This document shows positions 43,270-51,824 of a DNA stretch of 64,000 bases, in pieces (position 1 is the first letter of the stretch; every line of letters begins with the position of its first letter). The notes beneath the pieces were generated by a model, which saw nothing but the letters and a program-made list of their open reading frames with translations, ran no database searches and was not told the origin of the DNA. Source of the stretch: Hominiventricola filiformis (GTDB taxonomy: Bacteria; Bacillota; Clostridia; Lachnospirales; Lachnospiraceae); NCBI RefSeq assembly GCF_020686965.1, contig NZ_JAJEPS010000001.1, positions 1 to 64,000 of the forward strand, read 5' to 3'. A program made the position numbers and the translations under genes.

Positions 43270-44013
43270 TCAGCTGGGTGTCTGCTGTTTTTTCTCAGGC
43301 CACAGGATTGCCAGCGCCATTCCGCAGGCACCCCAGCCGAGAACCCACAGCCATTTGTAAAATCCATAAATATGAAATCCGATCCCCCAAATGCGAGAAG
43401 TAAAGCTGAACATCAAAGATTCATCTTCGCTGAGATTTTTTGCTGCCTCTTTATATAGCCACCGTGCATATTCATACCGTATGCAGTCTACGGTAACAGC
43501 AGCTATCCAAAGGATGATTGCCGCAGTCAGAATCCAGAACACAACCTTTGTCCATTGTTGATCCGCGATTGTTTTTCCACATGCACGCCAGGCTAATGCC
43601 ATAAGCTGAGTGCCAATTATAATAAACGCCAATGGACATGCTGCCAGAATCAACCAGTACACCCAAACTGGAACCATAAATGTATCCTTTGCTATTTCAT
43701 TTCCATATTTAATGAGATAGGAAGATACCATCATGATCAGTCCTGCAATTACAAGCCATGCAATTCTTTTTAAAATCTCTTTTCTCCAGATCTGATCCAC
43801 TGACTGGTTTTTCTTCTCACCGTAGATCAGTGTATTGGGATCTGTTTCCAGTGCCTCTGCCAGCATCTGAAGCATCTCAATATCCGGATTGGAATGTCCT
43901 GTCTCATAATTAGAAATCGTATTTCGCGTCACACTTAATTTCTGCGCCAGCTGCTCCTGAGTATACCCTTTTTCTGCCCGCGCTTTTTTGATATTTTTCC
44001 CGATCCGACTCAT
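43270..44013 (-). CDS. XRE-family regulator with C-terminal membrane domain
   Basis: This 247-residue protein has an N-terminal helix-turn-helix of the Cro/CI type (residues about 5-60: KARAEKGYTQEQLAQKLS, VTRNTISNYETGHSNPDIEM). It is followed by four hydrophobic helices (IAWLVIAGLIMMVSSYL, VYWLILAACPLAFIIIG, VVFWILTAAIILWIAAV, LWVLGWGACGMALAIL). Membrane-tethered XRE regulators are common in Clostridia and are thought to transduce envelope signals. GGAAGGGGAG precedes the ATG. The promoter contains a TTGGCG/CGCCAA dyad, suggesting autoregulation. The target is unknown. Confidence 0.85.
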   Translation of the reverse strand: MSRIGKNIKKARAEKGYTQEQLAQKLSVTRNTISNYETGHSNPDIEMLQMLAEALETDPNTLIYGEKKNQSVDQIWRKEILKRIAWLVIAGLIMMVSSYLIKYGNEIAKDTFMVPVWVYWLILAACPLAFIIIGTQLMALAWRACGKTIADQQWTKVVFWILTAAIILWIAAVTVDCIRYEYARWLYKEAAKNLSEDESLMFSFTSRIWGIGFHIYGFYKWLWVLGWGACGMALAILWPEKKQQTPS

Positions 44014-44045
44014 ATGCCACTCCCCTTCCCTCTTCTGGTAGCTTT

Positions 44046-44079
44046 ATCATACCTTGTTGGCGGAAAGTTGTCACGCCAA
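44046..44079 (-). promoter_or_regulatory. Promoter with overlapping dyad for the XRE regulator
   Basis: On the minus strand, GTGACA (44069-44074) and TATGAT (44046-44051) are spaced 17 nt apart. TTGGCG (44074-44079) and CGCCAA (44057-44062) form an 11-nt-spaced inverted repeat bracketing the -35 box, a likely repressor site. Confidence 0.5.
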
Positions 44080-44085
44080 GAATCT

Positions 44086-45414
44086 TTACCTAAGCAAATT
44101 CTTGAATATTTTCTTTTTAAATGCATCCTCGTTCTGTTTCATTTTCTCTACAAAATCAGTATAATCTTTTACATTCTCTGGGATCTGCAAACCACATTTT
44201 ACTATAAAAATATCATCTCTCGGAGTAACATTTTTTTCGTAAGTCATTCCACGATTCATTCTTAGTTGTATTGCATCCATATCATCAACTTCTGGATACA
44301 AATAATACCCTTGTTTTGCATCGAATCTAAACATATATGCCAAAACCTGTAAATAGTCCTTATTTTTAATATTATTTGTAGGTTTATATTTTGCGTCTGC
44401 AATAATCCGATATTCATTGTTTTTCCCAATAAAGTCTGGATAAATCAATCCATTCTTATGTTCAAATAAATATTGTGCTCCATCTCTGACTTTATTTTGG
44501 GGATGATAAAATTCATCATGAAGAAGCATATTCATATATTCTTCCCAAAGCCATGCAGCATCAAACAAGATTCCATAAACATTACTTGTCCCATTTCCAT
44601 ACTGATGTTTCTCATTCCGTAAGATTAAAATACACAATTGCTGTAGTGCACGATATTCATGATAATAAGCATGTCTTATTGTCCGCTTACGGTTTTCATT
44701 AATAATCTTCCCCCTATCACCAACTCTATAATTTGGAGTAGCTTTAACCACTTGTTGCACTTCTTCTTTTACAGAATTTAAAATCGTTCTACCAAATGAT
44801 TTACTTTTTATGAATTCAACTGTATGACGTATCAGTTCTACTAAATAATTGTCATATGTATATTCTCGCTGAGAGTATGCAACATTACCAACAAAAGGCG
44901 TATTCTCTCTAATATGCCTATCAACATTAATTATACCTCTTGCATTGTTGTCATTATACTGCTTACAAATATACGACCTAAAAATCCCCTTTCTCATAGC
45001 CTCCTGCAAATATCTTGGAAACAAAATCAAAAGCAGATTAAATAATTTATCATTTTGATTCGCATTTGTTTCAAGATTAATATAGTTTGGAAAATTTAAT
45101 ACTTTTTCCAATAAATATTGACAAAAATAATCATTTTCACCTTTACTAAATCTTGACTCTATTACAATTTGTTGTTTACCAACTCCCAGAAACCCAATTA
45201 CATTTCCTGAAATGTACATGTCATTAAAACTTTGCAATATCATCTGATCTTTTGTTAAATCTTCCGAGTTTTTGATAAGCTCCGGAAAGACAAATATTCC
45301 TTTTCTTTCCATTTGCTCCAATGTTTTATCTACAATGCAATTAACCACCGCCTGCACTTCACCAAATTCACTTTTAGATCTATACTGATTATCTTTCATT
45401 TTGAGTTGTTTCAT
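44086..45414 (-). CDS. mcrC: McrC-like nuclease subunit of a McrBC-type restriction system
   Basis: This 442-residue protein is of the McrC family. The N-terminal part resembles McrC/LlaJI-type proteins (SGNVIGFLGVGKQQIVIESRF). The C-terminal PD-(D/E)xK nuclease core has YPDFIG with Asp327 and IIADAKYK with Asp340 and Lys342. McrC is the nuclease recruited by McrB in modification-dependent restriction. The ATG at 45414 has GAGGG 9 nt upstream and overlaps the mcrB end by 26 nt, so translation is coupled. The gene is visibly more AT-rich than the housekeeping genes, which suggests horizontal acquisition. Confidence 0.85.
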   Translation of the reverse strand: MKQLKMKDNQYRSKSEFGEVQAVVNCIVDKTLEQMERKGIFVFPELIKNSEDLTKDQMILQSFNDMYISGNVIGFLGVGKQQIVIESRFSKGENDYFCQYLLEKVLNFPNYINLETNANQNDKLFNLLLILFPRYLQEAMRKGIFRSYICKQYNDNNARGIINVDRHIRENTPFVGNVAYSQREYTYDNYLVELIRHTVEFIKSKSFGRTILNSVKEEVQQVVKATPNYRVGDRGKIINENRKRTIRHAYYHEYRALQQLCILILRNEKHQYGNGTSNVYGILFDAAWLWEEYMNMLLHDEFYHPQNKVRDGAQYLFEHKNGLIYPDFIGKNNEYRIIADAKYKPTNNIKNKDYLQVLAYMFRFDAKQGYYLYPEVDDMDAIQLRMNRGMTYEKNVTPRDDIFIVKCGLQIPENVKDYTDFVEKMKQNEDAFKKKIFKNLLR

Positions 45415-47482
45415 CTGAATCACCCTCATCTGAAATTTTATATCCATATGCTCTTGCAAATTTCTTCATGTAATCATCTTCTTCATTCAGTCCGCGTACA
45501 TAGTCCTGTAACAATGGCTGCAAATAATCTGTCCATAACTCATCAAATCCCAATACTTTAAGTTTTAAAAAGTAAGATGCTCCCACTTGATAATTCTCAT
45601 TCAAGTCTGGGACCTTAATAATTTCTTCATTAAGGCTGTCCATTCTTTTAATTGCATCTGCCATAAGTTCTTCATTTTCCAAAGATTCCAACATATCCTG
45701 TGTATCTACTGCTCTAATTTCTACAAATCGAAATCTTCTTCTCATTGCAAAATCAAAACTATCAACTGATCGATCAATATCATTCATTGTACCTATAATA
45801 TATACATTTTCCGGTATATAAAATTTTTCATTTGGATCACTATGCAGATTGGAATACTGCGTCATAACCTCCCCGATTTTTCCTCTATATCCTGGATCAA
45901 TAGCAAAAAACAGTTCACCCAATATTTTTGATATTTCTCCTCGATTAATTTCATCAATAATGAAAACATATTTTTTCTGCGCTTCTGGAGAAACTGCCAT
46001 TGCATGCTTTTCAGTCTTCCGTAATTTAATTGCTTTATAAATTGCAAAATCATATGAATACGCCTGAGTAGCAAATTGTTTTCCGAAAAAATTTGTAATG
46101 TCATTGACCTTTTCAAAAACCACATCCGATTCCAACATCTTCTGCAATTCTTCAATATTCAAATTCAGTTTATCAATCGTTGCATTTCCCGGAATTGATA
46201 TGCTAACATGTTTATCATCAACATTGACAATGATAAATTCATTCCCTGTAACCGTCTTAAATGTATCTACTCCTAAATTTATGCTCTCGAAAAAGTCTGT
46301 CATCGCAGCTTTTGCAGAAACTTCCTGTTCTACTAATTCTTTTGACTTTTTTGAATCTTCTAAATTCTTTCTTGCTCTATCTGCAAATCTTTTAAATACT
46401 CCATCCTGTAATTCAAATCCCATGGAACCGTCATTATTCATTTTAGGACGAAGACCTTCTACAAAATCAGAATAGTCATAGCTTGGATGAAACTGAACAA
46501 ATTCAACTTGCCTTTTTTGTTCCTCTGAAAGATCTGTATATTTATTCGTATATCCATTACTGATAATATCTGCTGCAATTTCTTTAGCAAGATATGATTT
46601 TCCAGTTCCTGGCGCTCCTCTAAAAATAATATTTTTTGATTCCAACAAAATTTTGGAATATGGATTTTTACACCCTTCTGCAGATTTCTTTTCTTCTTCA
46701 ACAACCATAGCTTCATTTATAGCCTGATTTTTTTCTTGTTCTGTTTTATCACGATATATAAGGACAAATTTATCATTTTCATTTCCGAATCGTTTCAAAC
46801 ATTCCTGTGCAAAAAGAAGTGTAGAAAATATGTTCCAACAATACATGACGAACTGCGGACCACTTTCTCTTTTATATGTTAAATGTTCCATTGAATTTCT
46901 ATACTTTAAAAATTCTTCTACTGTCAAAAATATTCCACATATGGTTTCATTTTCAGGTGTATATTTACATATAGGGAACTTTTCTCTATCCCATTCAGAA
47001 AGATCCATAATTTGTTTTTCAAATATCTGAAATGCTAGCCTGGGAAGTGTTTGATTCGTATTTCTTCTTTCACCCTTATTATAGTTTCTATGTATGATCT
47101 CTCCATCCGCTTTAACAAAATATGCCTCAATGGGTTTGTAATTATCGCCCAAGTACAAATCATTTATGGTAAACCTTCCATCCGTAGACACTATTTCCTT
47201 TGCTGTAATTGTAAGTTCATATTTTTCCTGTTTTAATTCGATATTATAACCTCTAGTCTCAAAATAATTCTTTGCTTCTACTGCATTAAAATTATTTGTT
47301 ATAATGCCACTTCCATTTGCTAAATGATTTGCAACCGCAATTACATATTTAGGTGGATACTTCTTTCCATCTTCCATCACAAGCAGATACTGTGTACTTT
47401 TATTTTTATCAGGAACACCATGTTCATCAATATATTTGATTGCATCTGCAATGTTCTGATCATTTATTTTCGGTATTGCCAT
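45389..47482 (-). CDS. mcrB: McrB-like AAA+ GTPase/ATPase of a restriction system, with non-standard N-terminus
   Basis: This 697-residue protein has a C-terminal McrB AAA+ motor: Walker A GAPGTGKSY (289-297), Walker B VFIIDEINRGEI (DE at 510-511) and the McrB signature GTMNDIDRS (564-572), then RRRFRFVEI. An insertion of about 100 residues lies between Walker A and B. Residues 1-80 (KYPPKYVIAVAN, AKNYFETRGY) resemble the N-terminal head domain of ScoMcrA-like endonucleases. Residues about 90-245 are a domain I cannot assign, probably the DNA-recognition part. The pair would cut foreign DNA with modified bases or a specific sequence. The gene is AT-rich and probably acquired. Confidence 0.85.
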   Translation of the reverse strand: MAIPKINDQNIADAIKYIDEHGVPDKNKSTQYLLVMEDGKKYPPKYVIAVANHLANGSGIITNNFNAVEAKNYFETRGYNIELKQEKYELTITAKEIVSTDGRFTINDLYLGDNYKPIEAYFVKADGEIIHRNYNKGERRNTNQTLPRLAFQIFEKQIMDLSEWDREKFPICKYTPENETICGIFLTVEEFLKYRNSMEHLTYKRESGPQFVMYCWNIFSTLLFAQECLKRFGNENDKFVLIYRDKTEQEKNQAINEAMVVEEEKKSAEGCKNPYSKILLESKNIIFRGAPGTGKSYLAKEIAADIISNGYTNKYTDLSEEQKRQVEFVQFHPSYDYSDFVEGLRPKMNNDGSMGFELQDGVFKRFADRARKNLEDSKKSKELVEQEVSAKAAMTDFFESINLGVDTFKTVTGNEFIIVNVDDKHVSISIPGNATIDKLNLNIEELQKMLESDVVFEKVNDITNFFGKQFATQAYSYDFAIYKAIKLRKTEKHAMAVSPEAQKKYVFIIDEINRGEISKILGELFFAIDPGYRGKIGEVMTQYSNLHSDPNEKFYIPENVYIIGTMNDIDRSVDSFDFAMRRRFRFVEIRAVDTQDMLESLENEELMADAIKRMDSLNEEIIKVPDLNENYQVGASYFLKLKVLGFDELWTDYLQPLLQDYVRGLNEEDDYMKKFARAYGYKISDEGDSDETTQNER

Positions 47483-47560
47483 ATTAGGATCCTCCTCATA
47501 TTTTCGCTATTTTACTCCCACATTATTGTAACATCATTCTATATTTTATTCCATGTAATC

Positions 47561-47592
47561 AAAAAAGCTGTTGGATTTTTCCAACAGCTCTT
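47561..47592 (-). terminator. Terminator of the PAP2/ABM gene pair
   Basis: On the minus strand, AGCTGTTGG pairs with CCAACAGCT around a short A/T loop and is followed by TTTTTT. It separates this unit from mcrB. Confidence 0.85.
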
Positions 47593-47621
47593 CTCAATTT
47601 GGGTTGTCTACCATTCTTTTA

Positions 47622-47915
47622 TCAGAATTTCACTTTCTCCACCGTCGTATTCAGCACATACTGTTCCTTAATCCCTTTGAACGCTACCATGTGGGCAGTT
47701 TTCAGATGTTCCTGCTGTTTGGTTTCCGACTCCCATCTTTCCACCAAAAGAATCCTATCCGCATCTGCGCTGTCAAAATAATACTGATAACTGATGCATC
47801 CATCTTCTTTCCTAATTTTCCCCAGAATTCCGGCTTCCGTCACTGTATTTACAAGGTTTTCCCGTTCTCCCGGTTTCACTTCATACGTTACCAACAGCAG
47901 AATTTTTTCTTCCAT
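47622..47915 (-). CDS. Antibiotic biosynthesis monooxygenase-domain protein
   Basis: This 97-residue single-domain ABM/YgiN-like protein has a dimeric alpha+beta barrel. The pattern is EEKILLLVTYEVKPGERENL, an EDGCISYQYYFD strand, and LLVERWESETKQQEHLKTAH with the late ERW and HLxTxH features. Relatives are quinol monooxygenases or heme/electrophile-handling enzymes; the substrate here is unknown. It begins directly after the PAP2 gene stop codon (1-bp gap). Confidence 0.85.
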   Translation of the reverse strand: MEEKILLLVTYEVKPGERENLVNTVTEAGILGKIRKEDGCISYQYYFDSADADRILLVERWESETKQQEHLKTAHMVAFKGIKEQYVLNTTVEKVKF

Positions 47916-47916
47916 T

Positions 47917-48555
47917 CTAATTTTCTTCTTTCGGTTCTTTTACCAATTTTTCTGCCGCCAGTGCCAGCACTGCGAACATAACGATTGCAGCAGTCACATC
48001 CACTGCGGAATGCTGTTTGGTAAACATGGTGGACAGTACAATCAATAATGCCAGCACCCGGCCAACCCATATTCCCCACGCGGGAACCAGCTTTTTCTGC
48101 ATTTCCAGTGTGTACTGCAGCACCAATGTCACATAGACATGCATGCTTGGAAATACACTTTTCGGCGTATCCGCGGTCTGTACAAACTTCAGCAGATTTC
48201 CACTCAAGGTATGAAGATCATAGACAATGCTCTCGCGAAAATCAAGTCCTGTAGGCCACACATAGGAGATAAACAGGAAAATATTCATCCCCGTGGTCAG
48301 AACCAGAACCGCTTTTTTAAATTGTCTATCATCCAGATTTTTAATTGCCAATGCTGCACACACCACGATGTACGGAAACCAGCTCACATATGGATAAATA
48401 AAGATTGCCATATTAGGAATTCTGTCATCCAGCGCACAATGGATCAGATGCACATCCTTCGGCGGTACGATCTCCAGAAATCCAAATAATCCCATGTAAA
48501 TAACAAACCAAACCGCAATCGGAATGAGATGTCGTTTTTTGATTAGTTCTTTCAT
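47917..48555 (-). CDS. PAP2-superfamily membrane phosphatase
   Basis: This is a membrane protein of about 212 residues with around six TM helices. The PAP2 motifs are SVFPSMHVYVTLV (PSMH, first catalytic His) and TKQHSAVDVTAAIV (second His and Asp); the first KxxxxxxRP motif is not clear, as in inositolphosphotransferase-type members. It probably dephosphorylates or transfers a lipid phosphate headgroup. The ATG at 48555 is preferred over 48582 because an AAAGTGA stretch lies upstream; this is a weak choice. Confidence 0.8.
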   Translation of the reverse strand: MKELIKKRHLIPIAVWFVIYMGLFGFLEIVPPKDVHLIHCALDDRIPNMAIFIYPYVSWFPYIVVCAALAIKNLDDRQFKKAVLVLTTGMNIFLFISYVWPTGLDFRESIVYDLHTLSGNLLKFVQTADTPKSVFPSMHVYVTLVLQYTLEMQKKLVPAWGIWVGRVLALLIVLSTMFTKQHSAVDVTAAIVMFAVLALAAEKLVKEPKEEN

Positions 48556-48581
48556 TATTATGTAATCACTTTCTATAATCA

Positions 48582-48630
48582 TACAGGGAGAGCGGATGCT
48601 CCTACGAGCCCAATCCGCTCTCCCCCTGTA
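48582..48630. terminator. Strong hairpin after the nucleoside kinase gene, probable terminator
   Basis: TACAGGG-AGAGCGGAT pairs with ATCCGCTCT-CCCTGTA around a loop of about 12 nt, 3 bp after the kinase stop codon. There is no long T-run on the minus strand (TGTATGATTAT), so termination may be partial, or the hairpin may protect the 3' end. Confidence 0.55.
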
Positions 48631-48632
48631 TT

Positions 48633-50285
48633 TTATACCGGGAAGAAACTTCCCCCGATAAATTCTCGTAATATGGAATTTCCCGGAATCAGGTTACTGT
48701 CAATTCCCTGGAAATAGTTGAGGAATTTGAGCAGCCGTTTTGCTTCCAGATATTCCGGGTCTTCCGGTCGGATGCCGAAAAGCAGCGGTTCTGCATACTG
48801 TTTTAATACTGCCAGTTCATAGATCAGTGCGGAATTGAATACTACATCCGCAGATTCCTGATAGGGGAAGATGTTCTCATCTTCGCCGCGGCGGACGGAA
48901 GGCCACATGGAAATAGTCTTCTGCGCACTTGCCCCGCGGGTTCTGGCGTCCCGCACCATACGACGGATCAGACGGCCGTCCGTGGTCGGAATCCGGTTGT
49001 GTTCATCAATATTCATCTGTGTCAAAGCGCTCACGTAGATCTTGAACTTATTTTCTGCCGGAAGGGAATAGGAAAGGGCATCATTAAGACAGTGAATACC
49101 TTCGATGACCAGCACATCTTCCGGACCAAGCTTCAGGCTGTTCCCCTTATATTCCTTCATACCGGTAACAAAATTAAATGTCGGCATGAACACTTTCTCT
49201 CCCCGAAGGAGGGCGCTCATCTGCTGATTGAACAGTTCAATGTCCATGGCTTCCAGACATTCGAAATTATATTGTCCGTTCTCATCCTTCGGCGTATCCA
49301 CCCGCTCCACAAAATAATTATCCACCGCGATCGGATGCGGTTTTAATCCATGGGCCATAAGCTGAATGGAAAGTCTGTGGGAAAATGTGGTCTTACCGGA
49401 GGAAGAAGGTCCGGCAATCATAATCAGCTTTTTATCCGGTCTGGACGCGATCTCCGCCGCAATATCTCCCAGACCTTTTTCCATAATTGCTTCCTGCGCC
49501 AGAATGATATTTCCTACATTTCCTTCCGAAATCTGTTCATTCAGCGCACCTACGGTTCCCACATTCAAAATTTCTCCCCATTTTGTTGAGTTCTTTAATG
49601 TCTGGAATACTTTCGGCTGCTCACGGAAAGGTCCAAATGTCTCCGGCGTCTTTCGCGGAGGAAACTCCAGCACAAATCCCTCATCATAGGGTATCAGTTT
49701 GAAATATTTCAAATACCCGGTACTGGGTACCATATATCCATAATAATAGTCTTCAAAGCCATCCAGAAGATAGACATTGACACTGGAGCTTCTGCGAAAA
49801 CGGAACAGTCTTGCTTTATCAGTCATTCCATGTCTGGTGAAATGTTCAATGGCTTCTTCCACCGGAATGCTGCGTTTCTCAATGGGCAGATTCTGACTCA
49901 CCAGCTCTTTCATCCGGTTCTCGATCCTTGCTAAAGTCTCCTCATTGACCGGCATCTTTCTGCTGCTTACATAATAGCCTTCACCGGCAGAAAACTCCAC
50001 TTTCATGCCGCGGACAGCATCCATGCCTTCCACATCATAAATTGCTTTCAAAAGCAGCAGCGTTGCGCTTCTTCTGTATGTATTATATCCATCGATCTGT
50101 CCTGTTGTCAGAAATGTAACAGCTGCTCCGTCCTTTACTTTCCGGAACAGCTCCCGCATTTTATTATTTTCCAGTACCAGTACAATATCATGATCATATT
50201 TCTTCTGAAAATTTTTCGCCAACTCCAGGTAGGTGGTTCCATCCTTTATATTTAAAGTCTGTCCTTCTACGGTAATCTGTCTCAT
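48633..50285 (-). CDS. TGS-domain nucleoside (uridine) kinase
   Basis: This 550-residue fusion has residues 1-65 as a TGS domain (RQITVEGQTLNIKDGTTYLE). Residues about 68-200 resemble the threonyl-tRNA-synthetase editing-type second domain (HFTRHGMTDKARLF). Residues 280-550 form a uridine kinase/PRK P-loop domain with MIAGPSSSGKTTFSHRL (P-loop 292-299), VDNYFV and RLIRRMVRDARTRG. It is known as a nucleoside kinase family in Clostridia and Thermotogae; the purpose of the tRNA-synthetase-like front is not understood. The ATG at 50285 is chosen; a GTG at 50294 shares the GGAGAGGGG site. Confidence 0.85.
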   Translation of the reverse strand: MRQITVEGQTLNIKDGTTYLELAKNFQKKYDHDIVLVLENNKMRELFRKVKDGAAVTFLTTGQIDGYNTYRRSATLLLLKAIYDVEGMDAVRGMKVEFSAGEGYYVSSRKMPVNEETLARIENRMKELVSQNLPIEKRSIPVEEAIEHFTRHGMTDKARLFRFRRSSSVNVYLLDGFEDYYYGYMVPSTGYLKYFKLIPYDEGFVLEFPPRKTPETFGPFREQPKVFQTLKNSTKWGEILNVGTVGALNEQISEGNVGNIILAQEAIMEKGLGDIAAEIASRPDKKLIMIAGPSSSGKTTFSHRLSIQLMAHGLKPHPIAVDNYFVERVDTPKDENGQYNFECLEAMDIELFNQQMSALLRGEKVFMPTFNFVTGMKEYKGNSLKLGPEDVLVIEGIHCLNDALSYSLPAENKFKIYVSALTQMNIDEHNRIPTTDGRLIRRMVRDARTRGASAQKTISMWPSVRRGEDENIFPYQESADVVFNSALIYELAVLKQYAEPLLFGIRPEDPEYLEAKRLLKFLNYFQGIDSNLIPGNSILREFIGGSFFPV

Positions 50286-50329
50286 ATACGGCACACCCCT
50301 CTCCGTCTTATATGACTTACTTCATGTCT

Positions 50330-51100
50330 TCAGATCACTGCAAACGGATACTTCACCGGCACACAGTCCATATGCACACCCGTCAGCACTTTCTCAAGGT
50401 AAGCTTTCACATCTTCCATAAATACGTGTTCCATTCCATAATGGCCCGCATCAATAATGCAGAGTCCCTGATCCACCGCATCAATTCCTGTGTGATGGTC
50501 AATATCTCCTGTAATATACACATCACAGCCAAACTGCAGTGCATTGTGCATGGTACTCTTTCCTGCACCTGGGCAGAGCGCCGCCAGATGCACCTTCTGA
50601 TCCAGATTTCCAAAAATCTTCACATTGGGAATATCATAGGCACGTTTCACCAGTTCTGCGCATTCCCGCAAAGTCATTTCTTCCGGAAGGACGCCGACCC
50701 GGCCAATGCCTTCGCCATCCTTTACTTCTTCCAGAACCGTGCATTCCTGCAGGTTCAATAACCGGGCAGTCAGGTCTGCCATACCTCTCGTATCATAATT
50801 TGTATGCATGGCATAGTAGGAAATATCACTTCTGATCAGACTTAAAAGCCGTCTTCCCACCATATCTTCATCCGTTACCCTTTTAATCGCCCCGAAAATC
50901 ATGGGATGATGGGTAATGAGCATATCATAAGCACCTTCTGCCGCCTGCTCTACCACTTCATCCGTGGCATCCAGTGCCAGCAGAATTTTCTTTACCTCTT
51001 TATCCCGGCGTCCTGCCAGCAGTCCCACATTATCCCAGTCACAGGCATATTCTTTTCCATATTCCTGCTCCAGAAGCGTTATAATCTCACTGCATTTCAT
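50330..51100 (-). CDS. Nif3-like dinuclear metal centre protein
   Basis: This 256-residue member of the NIF3/YqfO/YbgI family forms hexameric rings with a two-metal site. The metal-binding motifs are LITHHPMIFGAIK (HH), MHTNYD (H, D), TGDIDHHTGIDA and DAGHYGMEHVFME (H, E). It lacks the inserted PII-like domain of longer homologues. Older annotation as GTP cyclohydrolase type 2 is doubtful. It overlaps the trmK end by 14 nt, the standard rpoD-trmK-nif3 order in Firmicutes. Confidence 0.93.
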   Translation of the reverse strand: MKCSEIITLLEQEYGKEYACDWDNVGLLAGRRDKEVKKILLALDATDEVVEQAAEGAYDMLITHHPMIFGAIKRVTDEDMVGRRLLSLIRSDISYYAMHTNYDTRGMADLTARLLNLQECTVLEEVKDGEGIGRVGVLPEEMTLRECAELVKRAYDIPNVKIFGNLDQKVHLAALCPGAGKSTMHNALQFGCDVYITGDIDHHTGIDAVDQGLCIIDAGHYGMEHVFMEDVKAYLEKVLTGVHMDCVPVKYPFAVI

Positions 51101-51815
51101 ATTCTTTCATCTCCTGTCCACATCCGGCTGGAATTCTGTTTAACATATCCACCATCCGGCTTCTTTTATCCAGAAGTTCCACATAGCGATCGGATTTTTC
51201 CTGACCGTTATCCACAAGAGTTTTTAAAATCACGTCTGTTTTCCCCTGCTCTGCACGAAGATATGCACTCCATACACCGATGGAACGCTGCAAAGCGGGA
51301 TTTCCATATTCCAGTTCCCCTTTTGCCGGAAGCTTCATGGAACCATGCTCAACACGCATCATAGGATAATATTTTCCCTCATCCAGTACAATATCTTCAT
51401 CCGTGATTTTATAGCCATGTTCACAGAGCCATTCCCTCACCAGCCAGATCTCGGACTGGGGCTGAAGAATCAGCTCTTTTACCGATGTAAGGCAATGAGC
51501 GCCGCCTTCCAGGATATGCACCGTCAGCGCTCCTCCCATTCCGGCAATGAGTACTGTATCTGCCTCTCCTTCTTTCAGAGCTGTCATTCCGTCAGAAAGT
51601 CGTGTGGTAATCCTGTCTTCCAGATGCTGTTCCCTGATATGTAACGCAGCGCGCTCCAGCGGTCCTTTATTAATATCCATGGCAATGGCACGCGAAACTT
51701 TCCCTGTCTGTACCAGAGCAATCGGAATATATCCATGATCCGTTCCCACATCTGCCAGTGAGCTGCCCTCCGTAACCATAGAGGCCAGCCTGTCCATTCT
51801 CTTTGATAACTGCAT
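51087..51815 (-). CDS. trmK: tRNA (adenine22-N1)-methyltransferase
   Basis: This 242-residue SAM-dependent enzyme methylates N1 of A22 in tRNA. The SAM loop is ADVGTDHGYIPIALVQ, with AMDINKGPLERA and LIAGMGGALTVHIL as characteristic TrmK segments. A C-terminal coiled-coil-like region (RYVELLDKRSRMVDMLN) is typical. It starts 9 bp after rpoD. Confidence 0.93.
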   Translation of the reverse strand: MQLSKRMDRLASMVTEGSSLADVGTDHGYIPIALVQTGKVSRAIAMDINKGPLERAALHIREQHLEDRITTRLSDGMTALKEGEADTVLIAGMGGALTVHILEGGAHCLTSVKELILQPQSEIWLVREWLCEHGYKITDEDIVLDEGKYYPMMRVEHGSMKLPAKGELEYGNPALQRSIGVWSAYLRAEQGKTDVILKTLVDNGQEKSDRYVELLDKRSRMVDMLNRIPAGCGQEMKEYEMQ

Positions 51816-51824
51816 AGATCACTC

